A stretch of 64,000 nucleotides of DNA, from NCBI GenBank assembly GCA_016703225.1, contig JADJCM010000002.1, positions 124,001-188,000 of the forward strand, written 5' to 3'. Below, in pieces: positions 43,505 through 51,901 of the stretch (position 1 is its first letter; each line of letters opens with the position of its first letter). Under the pieces are notes generated by a model. That model did not search any database. It was given only the letters and a program-made list of their open reading frames with translations, and was not told where the DNA came from. Origin of the DNA: Lysobacterales bacterium (lineage in GTDB: Bacteria; Pseudomonadota; Gammaproteobacteria; Xanthomonadales; Ahniellaceae). Both the position numbers and the translations under genes were made by a program.

Positions 43505-44576
43505 GCGCGCGGCCCTCCCAGGCGAGCGCTTGCGCGCGCTGCGCGGCGATGTCGTGTGGCGCTTCGGCGTAGAGGAAGTCGAAGATCGCCTCGATCGGCT
43601 GCGACTTCGTTTCCAGATAGGCATTCACTTCGACATCGACCTCGCGCCCGCATTGTTCCTTCCACGCCTGTTCGCGCGCCTCGTCCCAGGCACCGAGCGA
43701 TTCCAGATACTTGCGCAGACGCTTCAGCGGTTCGCGGGCCCAGGCTTCCTTGACCTCATCCTCGCCGCGGTAGCGACGCGCGTCGTCAGCGGTGGTGTGG
43801 TCGGACAGGCGATAAGTGACCGCCTCGATCACGCTGCCGCCGCCACCGCGGCGCGCGCGCTCGATCGCTTCCTGCATCACCGCGAGCATGGCGATGACGT
43901 CGTTGCCATCGACCTGCAGTGACTGCAGTCCGCCGGCGAGGCCTTTCTGCGCCAGCGTCTCGGCGCCGGTCTGGGCGCTGCGCGGCACCGAGATCGCCCA
44001 CTGGTTGTTCACGATCACGCCAACGTAGGGCAGGGTGAAGGCACCGGCGGAATTGATCGCGGCATAGAAGTCGGTCTTGGACGAGCCGCCGTCGCCGACC
44101 ACGCTGACCGCGACCCGCGGCTCGTGGCGCAGCTTGAACGCGAGCGCGGCCCCGGCCGCATGCAGGCATTGCGTCGCGATCGGCACGCACCACGGCAGAT
44201 CATGCTTCGGTCCGGTGAAGTCGTTGCCGCGCTCGTCGCCGCCCCAGTACAGCAGCACGTGGCGCGGCTTCACGCCGCGCACGAATTGGGCGCCGTATTC
44301 GCGATACATCGGGCAGAACACGTCCTCGGGTCTCATCGCCACGCCGATCGCGATATGCGCTGCCTCGTGGCCGAGGCAGGAGGCATAGGTGCCGAGCTTG
44401 CCGGTGCGCTGCAAGGCCACCGCCTTGGTGTCGAAGACGCGGGTGAAGCTCATGCGCTGGTACAGGTCCACGAGCAGCGCCGGGTCCTTGGCGAATTCCG
44501 GCAGCGCGTCGACGACGCGGCCGTCCGGATCGAGGATCTGGCGATAGCCGATGGTGAAACTGGCCACAGTGTCCAT
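43497..44576 (-). CDS. pdhA: 2-oxoacid dehydrogenase E1 component, alpha subunit
   Basis: The 359-residue protein carries the thiamine diphosphate motif GDGGSSKTDFYAAINSAGAF ending in NNQWAISVPRS, and the RLSDHTTADDARRYR phosphorylation-loop region shared with branched-chain and pyruvate E1alpha. The KLGTYASCLGHEAAHIAIG stretch supports the BkdA/PdhA group. It is the first gene of the E1alpha-E1beta-E2 operon. The symbol follows xanthomonad usage and does not prove pyruvate specificity. Confidence 0.93.
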   Translation of the reverse strand: MDTVASFTIGYRQILDPDGRVVDALPEFAKDPALLVDLYQRMSFTRVFDTKAVALQRTGKLGTYASCLGHEAAHIAIGVAMRPEDVFCPMYREYGAQFVRGVKPRHVLLYWGGDERGNDFTGPKHDLPWCVPIATQCLHAAGAALAFKLRHEPRVAVSVVGDGGSSKTDFYAAINSAGAFTLPYVGVIVNNQWAISVPRSAQTGAETLAQKGLAGGLQSLQVDGNDVIAMLAVMQEAIERARRGGGGSVIEAVTYRLSDHTTADDARRYRGEDEVKEAWAREPLKRLRKYLESLGAWDEAREQAWKEQCGREVDVEVNAYLETKSQPIEAIFDFLYAEAPHDIAAQRAQALAWEGRAHG

Positions 44577-44697
44577 TCATGCCCTCCCGAGGCAGGCCGG
44601 CTTGATAGCAAGCCACGCGGTTGCAGCGCAAGCCGCATCGCCGCTTGCGCCGGCGGCGCGCATCGGCTACTTCGGAGCAGTCCGCCGGAACCCTTGC

Positions 44698-46332
44698 ATG
44701 TTCGATCTGATCGCGATCATCGCCGCCATCGTGTTCATCGTACTCGTGCTGCAGCTGCGCGCGATGCTGGCGATGCCATTCCTGGCCCAGGACGCGCGCC
44801 TGGTGACTGGTGATTGGTCGGCCCTGTTCGGCGCCGAGGATGTGATCGCCAAGGTTGCGGCGGAACTGGCGACGCTCGGCTTCTCCGCTCCGCAGTGGCT
44901 GTCGATCACGCCGCAGCCGATCGAAGCCGCCAACGTGCGCGCGCTGGCGTGCTGCCGACGCGCGGACGATGGCATGTGCGTGTTCCTGGTGCCGATGTTC
45001 CTGGCCGAAACGCCGAACCGCTGCATCTGTTACCTGGCCACGCGTCTGGCCGACGGCCGCACCGTGGTCAGCCAGCCGAGCGATCCGTTCTTCGCGATCA
45101 CCGCCACCGACGCCGAACCGGCGCAGCTGATCGCTCCCGCAGCATGGCCGCAACTGGTCGAGGCGCACGCGGCTTTCGTCGCCCGGCACGGCGTCGCGGC
45201 GAGCGACGCGTGCAGCGATGGCGTGCTGGTCGATCTCGCCGGCCGCTGGATGAACCAGCGCCGCGAGCGCCTGCTGCAGCGTGGCGATCTGGCGCTGGCC
45301 GGCGACGGCATCGCGCGACCGCGCCTTGGGTTCGCGCTGCGCGCGCTGCGCGCGTTCTGGTCGCGGCCGAAGTGGCCGGCCAATGTCGAACCGATCCCGA
45401 GCGCGCGTCTGGCGTTGATCGCGCAGGCCTCGACGCGCATCCGCGAACGCGCGCCGACCGCGGCCATGCAGTGGCTACTGTTCGTCGCCAGCAACGCGCT
45501 GTTCATGCTGATTGGCACGGTGGTGTTCGGTGTGCAGTTCGCGTTGATCCTGCTGGTGGTGATTGCGATTCACGAGGCCGGGCACTACTTCGCGATGCGC
45601 GCCTTTGGCTATCGCAACGTGCAGATGCTGGCGCTGCCGCTGGTCGGCGGCGTGACTGTCGGGCACGAGGCGCACCCGCGCGCGATGCATCGGGCGTGGA
45701 TGGCGCTGATGGGTCCGCTGCCCGGCATTCTGATCGGCTGGGTGCTGATGGCGGTGGCGCTGGCCGCGCGCGACGACGGCTGGTTGCTGCAGGCGGCGGG
45801 CGTGTTCCTCGCGATCAACTATCTCAACGTGGTGCCGGTGCCGCCGCTGGATGGCGGTCACATCGTGCAGGCGATGCTGCCGGCGCGCTGGTATGGCCTG
45901 CGCGTCGCCTTTCTGGTGAGCGCGTGTGTCGCCGGTGCTGCTTTGTCGATGGCGTTCGGGCTGATGGTCCTGGCCCTGATCGTGCTGCTGCAACTCGGGC
46001 AGGCGCAGGGACTGCTGCTCAATCGGCGCGCCATCCGCCACTTGCTCGCGCACGGCGGCATGCCGGTGGATGCGCTGCGCGCACGCAAGTTGCGCCTGGC
46101 GCTGGATGCGCTGGAAGCGGTAGCCGGACCGACCGCGCAGGCGAGCGCACGCATCGCGCACGCCGAAGACATCGTGCGCAGTCTCGACGTGGTGCCGATG
46201 TCGTGGCCGTCGCGCTTGCTGACCGCAGGCGTCTACGCATTGCTGCTGCTGGTGCCGGGGCTGTTGCTGGTCGCCGCGCTATGGTTCGGCGACGGTCTGG
46301 CGCCGCTGCTGGCCGAAGCCGCTGCACGGTGA
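44698..46332 (+). CDS. Site-2 protease (M50-like) membrane metalloprotease homologue
   Basis: The 544-residue protein is a multispanning membrane protein. The M50 zinc motif HEAGHYFAMRAFG lies in a transmembrane segment (about 295-307), and the second site NVVPVPPLDGGHIVQ (about 378-392) contains the N-x-x-P-x-P-x-L-D-G-G pattern, so the active site looks complete. A soluble N-terminal region of about 270 residues precedes it. The ATG at 44698 is the start chosen; a frame extends upstream without an SD. Substrates are unknown. Confidence 0.88.
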   Translation: MFDLIAIIAAIVFIVLVLQLRAMLAMPFLAQDARLVTGDWSALFGAEDVIAKVAAELATLGFSAPQWLSITPQPIEAANVRALACCRRADDGMCVFLVPMFLAETPNRCICYLATRLADGRTVVSQPSDPFFAITATDAEPAQLIAPAAWPQLVEAHAAFVARHGVAASDACSDGVLVDLAGRWMNQRRERLLQRGDLALAGDGIARPRLGFALRALRAFWSRPKWPANVEPIPSARLALIAQASTRIRERAPTAAMQWLLFVASNALFMLIGTVVFGVQFALILLVVIAIHEAGHYFAMRAFGYRNVQMLALPLVGGVTVGHEAHPRAMHRAWMALMGPLPGILIGWVLMAVALAARDDGWLLQAAGVFLAINYLNVVPVPPLDGGHIVQAMLPARWYGLRVAFLVSACVAGAALSMAFGLMVLALIVLLQLGQAQGLLLNRRAIRHLLAHGGMPVDALRARKLRLALDALEAVAGPTAQASARIAHAEDIVRSLDVVPMSWPSRLLTAGVYALLLLVPGLLLVAALWFGDGLAPLLAEAAAR

Positions 46333-46493
46333 GCGAGGCTGCGCCAACGGGTGTTCGAATGGTGCAGTGCAACACCAAGAAGATTTGACGCATCCCGGAT
46401 GCGCCGCTACACCTGCGCGACTTTTTTGCCCGACGGATTTCGGGTTTCCCTGCACGGCGTCCGTCGTGTCGTTTCAGTTCGAGGAGAGATTTG

Positions 46494-48032
46494 ATGAGCG
46501 GAGCAGCACTTCCGGGTCAACCGGCCCCACCGCAGTTCGACCAGATCATGGGGCATCCGAAACCGTTGTGGATGCTGTTCATGTCGGAGTTCTGGGAGCG
46601 CTTCGCGTTCTACGGCATCCGCTGGGCGCTGGTGCTGTACATCGTCTCTCAGTTCTACGGCGGCGATGCCTCCGGGCAGCAGCCGGCCGGTTTGGTCTAC
46701 GGTTCCTACCTCGCGTTGGTCTATGCCGGGGCGATCTTCGGTGGGCTAGTGGCCGACAAGTTCATCGGTTATCAGCGTTCGATCCTGATCGGAGCGGTGT
46801 TCATGGCCGCTGGCCTGTTCATGATCTCGCTGCCCAACCAGGACGTCTTCAAGCTTGGGCTCGCGACCATCATCGTCGGCAACGGCATGTTCAAGCCGAT
46901 CATCTCGACCATGGTCGGCAAGCTGTACGCGCAGGACGACCAGCGCCGCGATTCCGGTTTCACCATCTTCTACATGGGCATCAACCTCGGCGCGATGATC
47001 GCGCCGCTGCTGACGCAATACCTCGCGCGCAAGATTTTCGGCAGCGACACCCTGCCGGCCTACAAGGTCGTGTTCATCGCCGCCGGCATCGGCATGCTGA
47101 TCTCGCTGGTGTGGTTCTGGGCCGGACGCGGTCAGCTCAAGGGCATTGGCGAGCCGCCGGCGGGTGGCGAGAGCTTCTCGCGCGTGGTCACGGTCGTGGT
47201 CGGTGCGTTGGTGGTGATCCCGGTCGTCTACTTCCTGCTGGCGATGGGCGCCGAAAACCTGCAGATGGTGTTGACGGCGATGTTCATCGGCCTTGCCGCG
47301 ATGCTGTTCATCGAGGGCCTGAAGAACGGCGCGGTGGCGCGCGACAAGGTGATCGCGATGCTGATTATTTTTGCCTTCAACATCCTGTTCTGGATGTTCT
47401 TCGAGCAGGCCGGCAGTTCCTTCACCTTCCTCGCTGACCAGATCGTCAATCGCGACATTTTCAGCGGTTGGCTGCAGGAGATCGTCTATCGCATGAGCGG
47501 TGAGCAGGTGTTCCCGACGGCGTGGTTCCAGAGCGTGAACTCGGTGGCGATCATCGTGCTCGCCCCGGTGATCGCGTGGATCTGGGTCAAGCTGGGTTCG
47601 TGGAATCCGTCGATCCCGCGCAAGTTCGGCCTCGGACTGCTGTTCAACGGCCTGGCCTTCCTGTTGCTGATGCTGGCGCTGTCCTCGATGGTCGATCCGC
47701 AATCCCTGAAGATCCCGTTCTGGACCCTGTTCGCGGTCTATTGGATCCAGTCGATCGGCGAGTTGTGCCTGTCGCCGATCGGTCTGTCGATGGTGACCAA
47801 GCTGGCGCCGGTTCGTCTGGTTGGTTTCGGTATGGGCGGCTGGTTCCTCTCCACCGGCATCGGCAACAACCTGTCCGGCATCTTCGCCGGTCACGTCAGC
47901 GGCGAAGGCGGCATGACCACGGCGTCAGCGCTCAGCGGCTACACCTTCGGCTTCTGGGCGCTGGTGGGCTCTGGCGTGGTGCTGTTCCTGCTTGCGCCGT
48001 TGATCCAGAAGTTGATGCACGGCGTGAAGTGA
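46494..48032 (+). CDS. POT/PTR2 family proton-dependent peptide transporter
   Basis: The 512-residue protein is an MFS-type transporter of di- and tripeptides. It has the proton-coupling motif EFWERFAFYGIR (about 25-36) and FTIFYMGINLGAMIAPLL (PTR2 signature), plus about 12-14 hydrophobic helices. The 160 bases upstream hold a gaggagag site before the ATG. A terminator follows. It acts in the inner membrane and is probably monocistronic. Confidence 0.94.
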   Translation: MSGAALPGQPAPPQFDQIMGHPKPLWMLFMSEFWERFAFYGIRWALVLYIVSQFYGGDASGQQPAGLVYGSYLALVYAGAIFGGLVADKFIGYQRSILIGAVFMAAGLFMISLPNQDVFKLGLATIIVGNGMFKPIISTMVGKLYAQDDQRRDSGFTIFYMGINLGAMIAPLLTQYLARKIFGSDTLPAYKVVFIAAGIGMLISLVWFWAGRGQLKGIGEPPAGGESFSRVVTVVVGALVVIPVVYFLLAMGAENLQMVLTAMFIGLAAMLFIEGLKNGAVARDKVIAMLIIFAFNILFWMFFEQAGSSFTFLADQIVNRDIFSGWLQEIVYRMSGEQVFPTAWFQSVNSVAIIVLAPVIAWIWVKLGSWNPSIPRKFGLGLLFNGLAFLLLMLALSSMVDPQSLKIPFWTLFAVYWIQSIGELCLSPIGLSMVTKLAPVRLVGFGMGGWFLSTGIGNNLSGIFAGHVSGEGGMTTASALSGYTFGFWALVGSGVVLFLLAPLIQKLMHGVK

Positions 48033-48052
48033 CGCGCTGCAGGCAATGACCG

Positions 48053-48088
48053 ACAACGACGGCGGCTGCGGCCGCCGTTGTTGTTTCA
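48053..48088. terminator. Terminator between the peptide transporter and the MarR gene
   Basis: A 14-bp stem (acaacgacggcggc / gccgccgttgttgt with one G-U) with a TGCG loop and a short T-run lies between the convergent stops; it ends on the last codon of the MarR gene. Confidence 0.82.
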
Positions 48089-48619
48089 GGGCCGTGGACG
48101 CGAGGCCGCCGCGCGGGCGAGGGCGTCGTGGCCTTCGCCGACCAGCTTGCCGAGGATGCGTTCCAGCCACAGTCGCTCCTCGGCGCTGAGCACGGCGAGC
48201 AACTCGCGTTCGTAGCGCAGCGCCATCGGTGCCACCTCGGCGTACACCTTGCGACCCTTGGCCGTGAGCGCCAGCACCGAGCGCCGGCGGTCGTCGGCGT
48301 GCAGGTCGCGTTTCAGGCGTCCGGCCTTGAGCAGCGAATTGACCGCGCGGCTGACCGCAACCTTGTCCATCGCCGTGCGCTCGGCCACTTCCACTGCGGA
48401 CAGCCCCGCATAACGTCCCAGCACCGCCAGCACCCGCCACTCGGTCACCGCCAACCCGAAGCGCTCGGCGTACTCGCGCGCGATCGCCTGGCTGATGGTG
48501 TTGGCCAGCACCGACAGCTGGTAGGGCAGAAAGCGTTCCAGTTCCAGCGGGGAATTCGGCATCGGCGTGGTCGCAATCGGCGTGCCCGCGGGTGGCGGCG
48601 CACTTGCAGATAGTTTCAC
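48086..48619 (-). CDS. MarR-family regulator of tyrosine catabolism
   Basis: The frame starting at GTG 48619 gives 177 residues. An internal ATG at 48562 would give 158 residues (starting MPNSPLELERFLPYQLS) and fits usual MarR length better; neither has a strong SD. The winged helix-turn-helix (VTEWRVLAVLGRYAGLSAVEVAERTAMDKVAVSRAVNSLLKAG) and wing DDRRRSVLALTAKG are clear. It is divergent from hpd, with an 18-bp palindrome in the gap that overlaps the GTG. It probably represses hpd-hmgA-fah-maiA and itself, with a pathway intermediate as ligand. That is inferred from position. Confidence 0.88.
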   Translation of the reverse strand: MKLSASAPPPAGTPIATTPMPNSPLELERFLPYQLSVLANTISQAIAREYAERFGLAVTEWRVLAVLGRYAGLSAVEVAERTAMDKVAVSRAVNSLLKAGRLKRDLHADDRRRSVLALTAKGRKVYAEVAPMALRYERELLAVLSAEERLWLERILGKLVGEGHDALARAAASRPRP

Positions 48620-48628
48620 ATGAAACTA
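48611..48628. promoter_or_regulatory. Putative MarR operator
   Basis: The sequence TAGTTTCACATGAAACTA is a perfect 8-2-8 palindrome in the divergent gap, 50 bases before the hpd ATG and overlapping the upstream MarR start. MarR proteins bind such palindromes as dimers. It is the only strong palindrome in the gap. Confidence 0.75.
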
Positions 48629-48678
48629 AAGTGTCCGCCACCCGCAGCCGCCCCCTGCCACCTGACCGGAGCAACGCC

Positions 48679-49776
48679 ATGAGCGCACAGCCGCAGTCGT
48701 CCGCCGACCGCATCACCTTCGACAATCCGATGGGCATCGATGGCTTCGAATTCGTCGAATTCGCGGCTCCCGCCGGTCAGGGCGCCGCCCTGCACGATTA
48801 CATCCGCAAGCTCGGTTTCGTCGCCGTGGCGAAACACCGGACACGCGCGATCACGACCTATCGCCAGGGCGACTGCACCTTCCTGGTCAACGAGGATCCG
48901 GATTCGTTCGCTGCGCGCTTTGCCGCCGAGCATGGCCCGAGCGCCTGCGGATTCGCGATCCGCGTCAACAAGCTCGCCGAATGGGTGCGCGTGCAGGCGC
49001 TGAAGAACGGCGCCGAAGCCTTCGATCCTGCGGACGAATTGACCAAGGCGGTGGCGGCACCGGTGATCAAGGGCATCGGCGGCTGCATGCTCTACATCGT
49101 CGATCGCTACGACGCCGTCGGCACCATCCACGACCCCGACTACGAGTGGCTGCCGGGCGCCGAGCGCATGCCCGCCGGCTTCGGTCTCACCTTCATCGAC
49201 CACCTGACGCACAACCTCTACGCCGGAAACATGGAGAAGTGGGCCGAGTACTACCAGCGCCTGTTCAACTTCCGCGAGATCCGCTACTTCGACATCAAGG
49301 GCGCCAAGACCGGCTTGCTGTCGAAGGCGATGACCGCACCGGACGGCATGGTGCGCATTCCGCTGAACGAGTCGCAGGACCCGAAGTCGCAGATCAACGA
49401 GTACCTGAACCAGTACCACGGCGAAGGCATCCAGCACATCGCCTGCTTCACCGACGACATCTACGTCACGGTCGAACGCATGAAGGCCGCCGGCGTCGAG
49501 TTCCTGGATACCCCGGACACCTACTTCGACGTGGTCGATCTGCGCGTGCCCAACCACGGCGAGGACCTGCCGCGCCTGCGCCACAACAAGATCCTGATCG
49601 ACGCCGACCCTGAGACCAAGCAGCGCAAGCTGCTGCAGATCTTTACCCAGAACGCGGTCGGGCCGATCTTCTTCGAAATCATTCAGCGCAAGGGCAACGA
49701 AGGCTTCGGTGAGGGCAATTTCCAGGCCCTGTTCGAGTCGATCGAACGCGACCAGATGCGGCGCGGGGTGTTGTGA
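48679..49776 (+). CDS. hpd: 4-hydroxyphenylpyruvate dioxygenase
   Basis: This non-haem iron enzyme converts 4-hydroxyphenylpyruvate to homogentisate in tyrosine breakdown. The 365-residue protein has the two vicinal-oxygen-chelate halves. The iron ligands are the His in FIDHLTHN, the His in GIQHIACFTDD and the Glu in FFEIIQRKG (near 338), all present. The ATG at 48679 with CCGGAG upstream is used; a frame open from 48592 is not supported. It heads the tyrosine operon. Confidence 0.97.
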   Translation: MSAQPQSSADRITFDNPMGIDGFEFVEFAAPAGQGAALHDYIRKLGFVAVAKHRTRAITTYRQGDCTFLVNEDPDSFAARFAAEHGPSACGFAIRVNKLAEWVRVQALKNGAEAFDPADELTKAVAAPVIKGIGGCMLYIVDRYDAVGTIHDPDYEWLPGAERMPAGFGLTFIDHLTHNLYAGNMEKWAEYYQRLFNFREIRYFDIKGAKTGLLSKAMTAPDGMVRIPLNESQDPKSQINEYLNQYHGEGIQHIACFTDDIYVTVERMKAAGVEFLDTPDTYFDVVDLRVPNHGEDLPRLRHNKILIDADPETKQRKLLQIFTQNAVGPIFFEIIQRKGNEGFGEGNFQALFESIERDQMRRGVL

Positions 49777-49784
49777 TGCTCGAA

Positions 49785-49878
49785 CCCTCTCCCCTCGGGA
49801 GAGGGCAGGGTGAGGGAAGTCGGAGCGCGCGCTTCGTGCCTCCCTCACCCCCGACCCCTCTCCCGGTGGGAGAGGGGA
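49785..49878. repeat. Inverted pair of CCCTCTCCC-type palindromes between hpd and hmgA
   Basis: Element 1 (49785-49819) has a 9-bp stem (ccctctccc / gggagaggg) and then agggtgaggga. Element 2 (49841-49878) is its inverse, with tccctcaccc and a 10-bp stem with a GGT loop. The gggtgaggga and tccctcaccc arms can pair to join them in one long structure. The 123-base gap holds nothing else. The elements match those inside the E2 gene. Confidence 0.85.
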
Positions 49879-49899
49879 GACCAGCGAACCGGAGAATCC

Positions 49900-51198
49900 A
49901 TGACCACACTCACCTACCAATCCGGCTTCGGCAACGAATTCGCCAGTGAAGCGATTCCCGGCACGCTGCCGGTCGGGCGCAATTCGCCGCAGCGCGTCGC
50001 GCATGGGCTGTACGCCGAGCAGATCTCGGGCACAGCGTTCACCATGCCGCGGCACCTGAATCGGCGCACCTGGACCTACCGCATCCGCCCGGGCGCGATC
50101 CACGGCCGCTTCGAACCGTTGTCCGAATCGACCTGGCACAACCGCTTCGACGAAGTCGCCGCTGACCCGAACCCGCTGCGCTGGTCCGCGCTTGCGCTGC
50201 CGACGTCGCGCACCGACTTCGTCGAGGGCGTGTTCACCATGGCCGGCAACGGTTCGCCGGCGGCGATGGCCGGCATCGGCATCCACGTCTATGCCGCCAA
50301 TGCCTCGATGGACGGACGCTACTTCAGCAACGCCGATGCCGAGATGCTGCTTCTGCCGCAGCAGGGGCGGCTGCGCCTCACGACCGAGCTCGGGATCATT
50401 GAGGCCGGGCCGCTGGAACTCGTGGTGATCCCGCGCGGGATTCGCTTTCGCGTGGAACTGCTCGACGCCCAGGCGCGCGGCTACCTGGCCGAAAACTTCG
50501 GCATGCCGTTGCGCCTGCCCGAGCTCGGTCCGATCGGCTCGAACGGCATGGCCAATCCGCGCGATTTCCTGGCGCCGGTGGCGGCGTTCGAGGACCGCGA
50601 GGGTGAGTTCGAGTTGGTGCACAAGTTCCAGGGCCGGCTGTGGCATGCGCCGATCGGCCACTCGCCCTGTGACGTGGTCGGCTGGCACGGTAACTTCACG
50701 CCGTACAAGTACGACCTGCGCCACTACAACACCATCGGCTCGATCAGCTTCGATCATCCGGACCCGTCGATCTTCACCGTGCTGACCAGTGCCAGCGCCA
50801 TTCCGGGCACCGCGAACCTCGACTTCGTGATCTTCCCGCCGCGCATCCTGGCGATGGCCGACACCTTCCGCCCGCCCTGGTACCACCGCAATCTCGCCAG
50901 CGAGTTCATGGGCCTGATTGAAGGCGTGTACGACGCCAAGGCCGACGGCTTCGAGCCAGGCGGCGCCTCGTTGCACACCTGCATGACCGCGCACGGTCCC
51001 GACGCCGCGACCTTCGGCAAGGCCAGCAGTGCCGACCTGTCGCGGCCCGACTACATCGAGCACACCATGGCCTTCATGTTCGAGACCGGTTTGGTCATCC
51101 AGCCCACCGCGCAGGCGCTTGTCGCCGCCAACCGCGACCGCGACTACGCCCAGTGCTGGCAGGGCCTGAAGAAGCACTTCGTTCGTCCTGGCGCCTGA
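49900..51198 (+). CDS. hmgA: Homogentisate 1,2-dioxygenase
   Basis: HmgA opens the ring of homogentisate to maleylacetoacetate. The 432-residue product begins TYQSGFGNEFASEAIPGTLP, the family's typical opening, and has QRVAHGLYAEQISGTAFT, KFQGRLWHAPIGHSPCDVVGWHGN, the metal-site region PPWYHRNLASEFMGLIEG and THGPDAATF-type end (TAHGPDAATFGKAS). The ATG at 49900 follows ggagaatcc. Confidence 0.97.
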   Translation: MTTLTYQSGFGNEFASEAIPGTLPVGRNSPQRVAHGLYAEQISGTAFTMPRHLNRRTWTYRIRPGAIHGRFEPLSESTWHNRFDEVAADPNPLRWSALALPTSRTDFVEGVFTMAGNGSPAAMAGIGIHVYAANASMDGRYFSNADAEMLLLPQQGRLRLTTELGIIEAGPLELVVIPRGIRFRVELLDAQARGYLAENFGMPLRLPELGPIGSNGMANPRDFLAPVAAFEDREGEFELVHKFQGRLWHAPIGHSPCDVVGWHGNFTPYKYDLRHYNTIGSISFDHPDPSIFTVLTSASAIPGTANLDFVIFPPRILAMADTFRPPWYHRNLASEFMGLIEGVYDAKADGFEPGGASLHTCMTAHGPDAATFGKASSADLSRPDYIEHTMAFMFETGLVIQPTAQALVAANRDRDYAQCWQGLKKHFVRPGA

Positions 51199-51210
51199 TT
51201 CATTGACGCG

Positions 51211-51228
51211 GTGATGCAACCGCATCAC
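51211..51228. promoter_or_regulatory. Putative vapBC operator
   Basis: A perfect 7-4-7 inverted repeat (GTGATGCAACCGCATCAC) ends 9 bases before the vapB ATG. Antitoxin-toxin complexes of this type bind such sites. Confidence 0.6.
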
Positions 51229-51237
51229 GATTCAGCG

Positions 51238-51489
51238 ATGAGAACAACGATCGACATTCCATTCCAGGACCACGCCCTGTTCAAGGCGCTGGCGCAGCAG
51301 CGCGGCGAAACCCTGGGGGCGACTCTGGTGTCGCTGGCCCGGCAGGCGCTGCAGCCGTCAGGCGTTGGCGAATCGCGCGCCGAATACCGCATCGACATCG
51401 ACCCGGCTACCGGGCTGCCGATCCTGCAGGGCGGCAAGCGCATCGTTACCCATGAGGAAGTGAAGAAATTCCTCGAGGACAGCGAGTGA
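51238..51489 (+). CDS. vapB: VapB-like antitoxin (ribbon-helix-helix)
   Basis: The 83-residue protein starts MRTTIDIPFQDHALFKALAQQRGETLGATLVSLARQAL, a ribbon-helix-helix DNA-binding domain, followed by a toxin-binding tail with GLPILQGGKRIVTHEEV. The ATG at 51238 is next to an inverted repeat operator. Its stop overlaps the toxin start (GTGA). It lies between hmgA and fah, in the same direction. Confidence 0.85.
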   Translation: MRTTIDIPFQDHALFKALAQQRGETLGATLVSLARQALQPSGVGESRAEYRIDIDPATGLPILQGGKRIVTHEEVKKFLEDSE

Positions 51490-51887
51490 TCCTGTTGCTC
51501 GATGCGTCGGTACTGATCCCGCTGCTCGACGCGCAGCACCTGTCGCACGCGGCCGCGCACGCGGACATTCGCCGCCGGCCAGCGACAGCGCTGCTGGCGA
51601 CTTGTGCGATCACGCAACTGGCATTGCTGCGCTACCTGATGCGGTTCCGTGACGACCTCGGCATCGACCGTTCGCTGTCGCTGCTGCAGCAGGTGACTGC
51701 CAGCGCGCGGCACCGCTTCCTGGCACAGGATTGCGAGCCCGCGCATGGGCGCTGGTTTGGTGTCATCGGCCACGCCCAGGTCACCGATGCCTACCTCGCC
51801 GACTTGGCGCGTGCCCACCACGCAAAATTGCTGACGGCGGATCGGGGACTCGCGGCCCTGCACCACGACGTCGCCGAATTGATCTGA
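51486..51887 (+). CDS. vapC: VapC-like PIN-domain toxin
   Basis: The 133-residue PIN protein begins ILLLDASVLIPLLDAQH, with the first metal Asp, and has TDAYLADLARAH and ADRGLAALH with the later acidic residues. PIN toxins cleave RNA in a metal-dependent way, often tRNA. Start GTG at 51486 overlaps the antitoxin stop. The target is unknown. Confidence 0.87.
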   Translation: MILLLDASVLIPLLDAQHLSHAAAHADIRRRPATALLATCAITQLALLRYLMRFRDDLGIDRSLSLLQQVTASARHRFLAQDCEPAHGRWFGVIGHAQVTDAYLADLARAHHAKLLTADRGLAALHHDVAELI

Positions 51888-51901
51888 AGGAGATCGAACC
51901 C

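Noticed and set aside
48616..51228. An 870-codon minus-strand frame opposite hpd and hmgA
   Set aside because: Shadow of two clear enzymes; it crosses the repeats and the operator.
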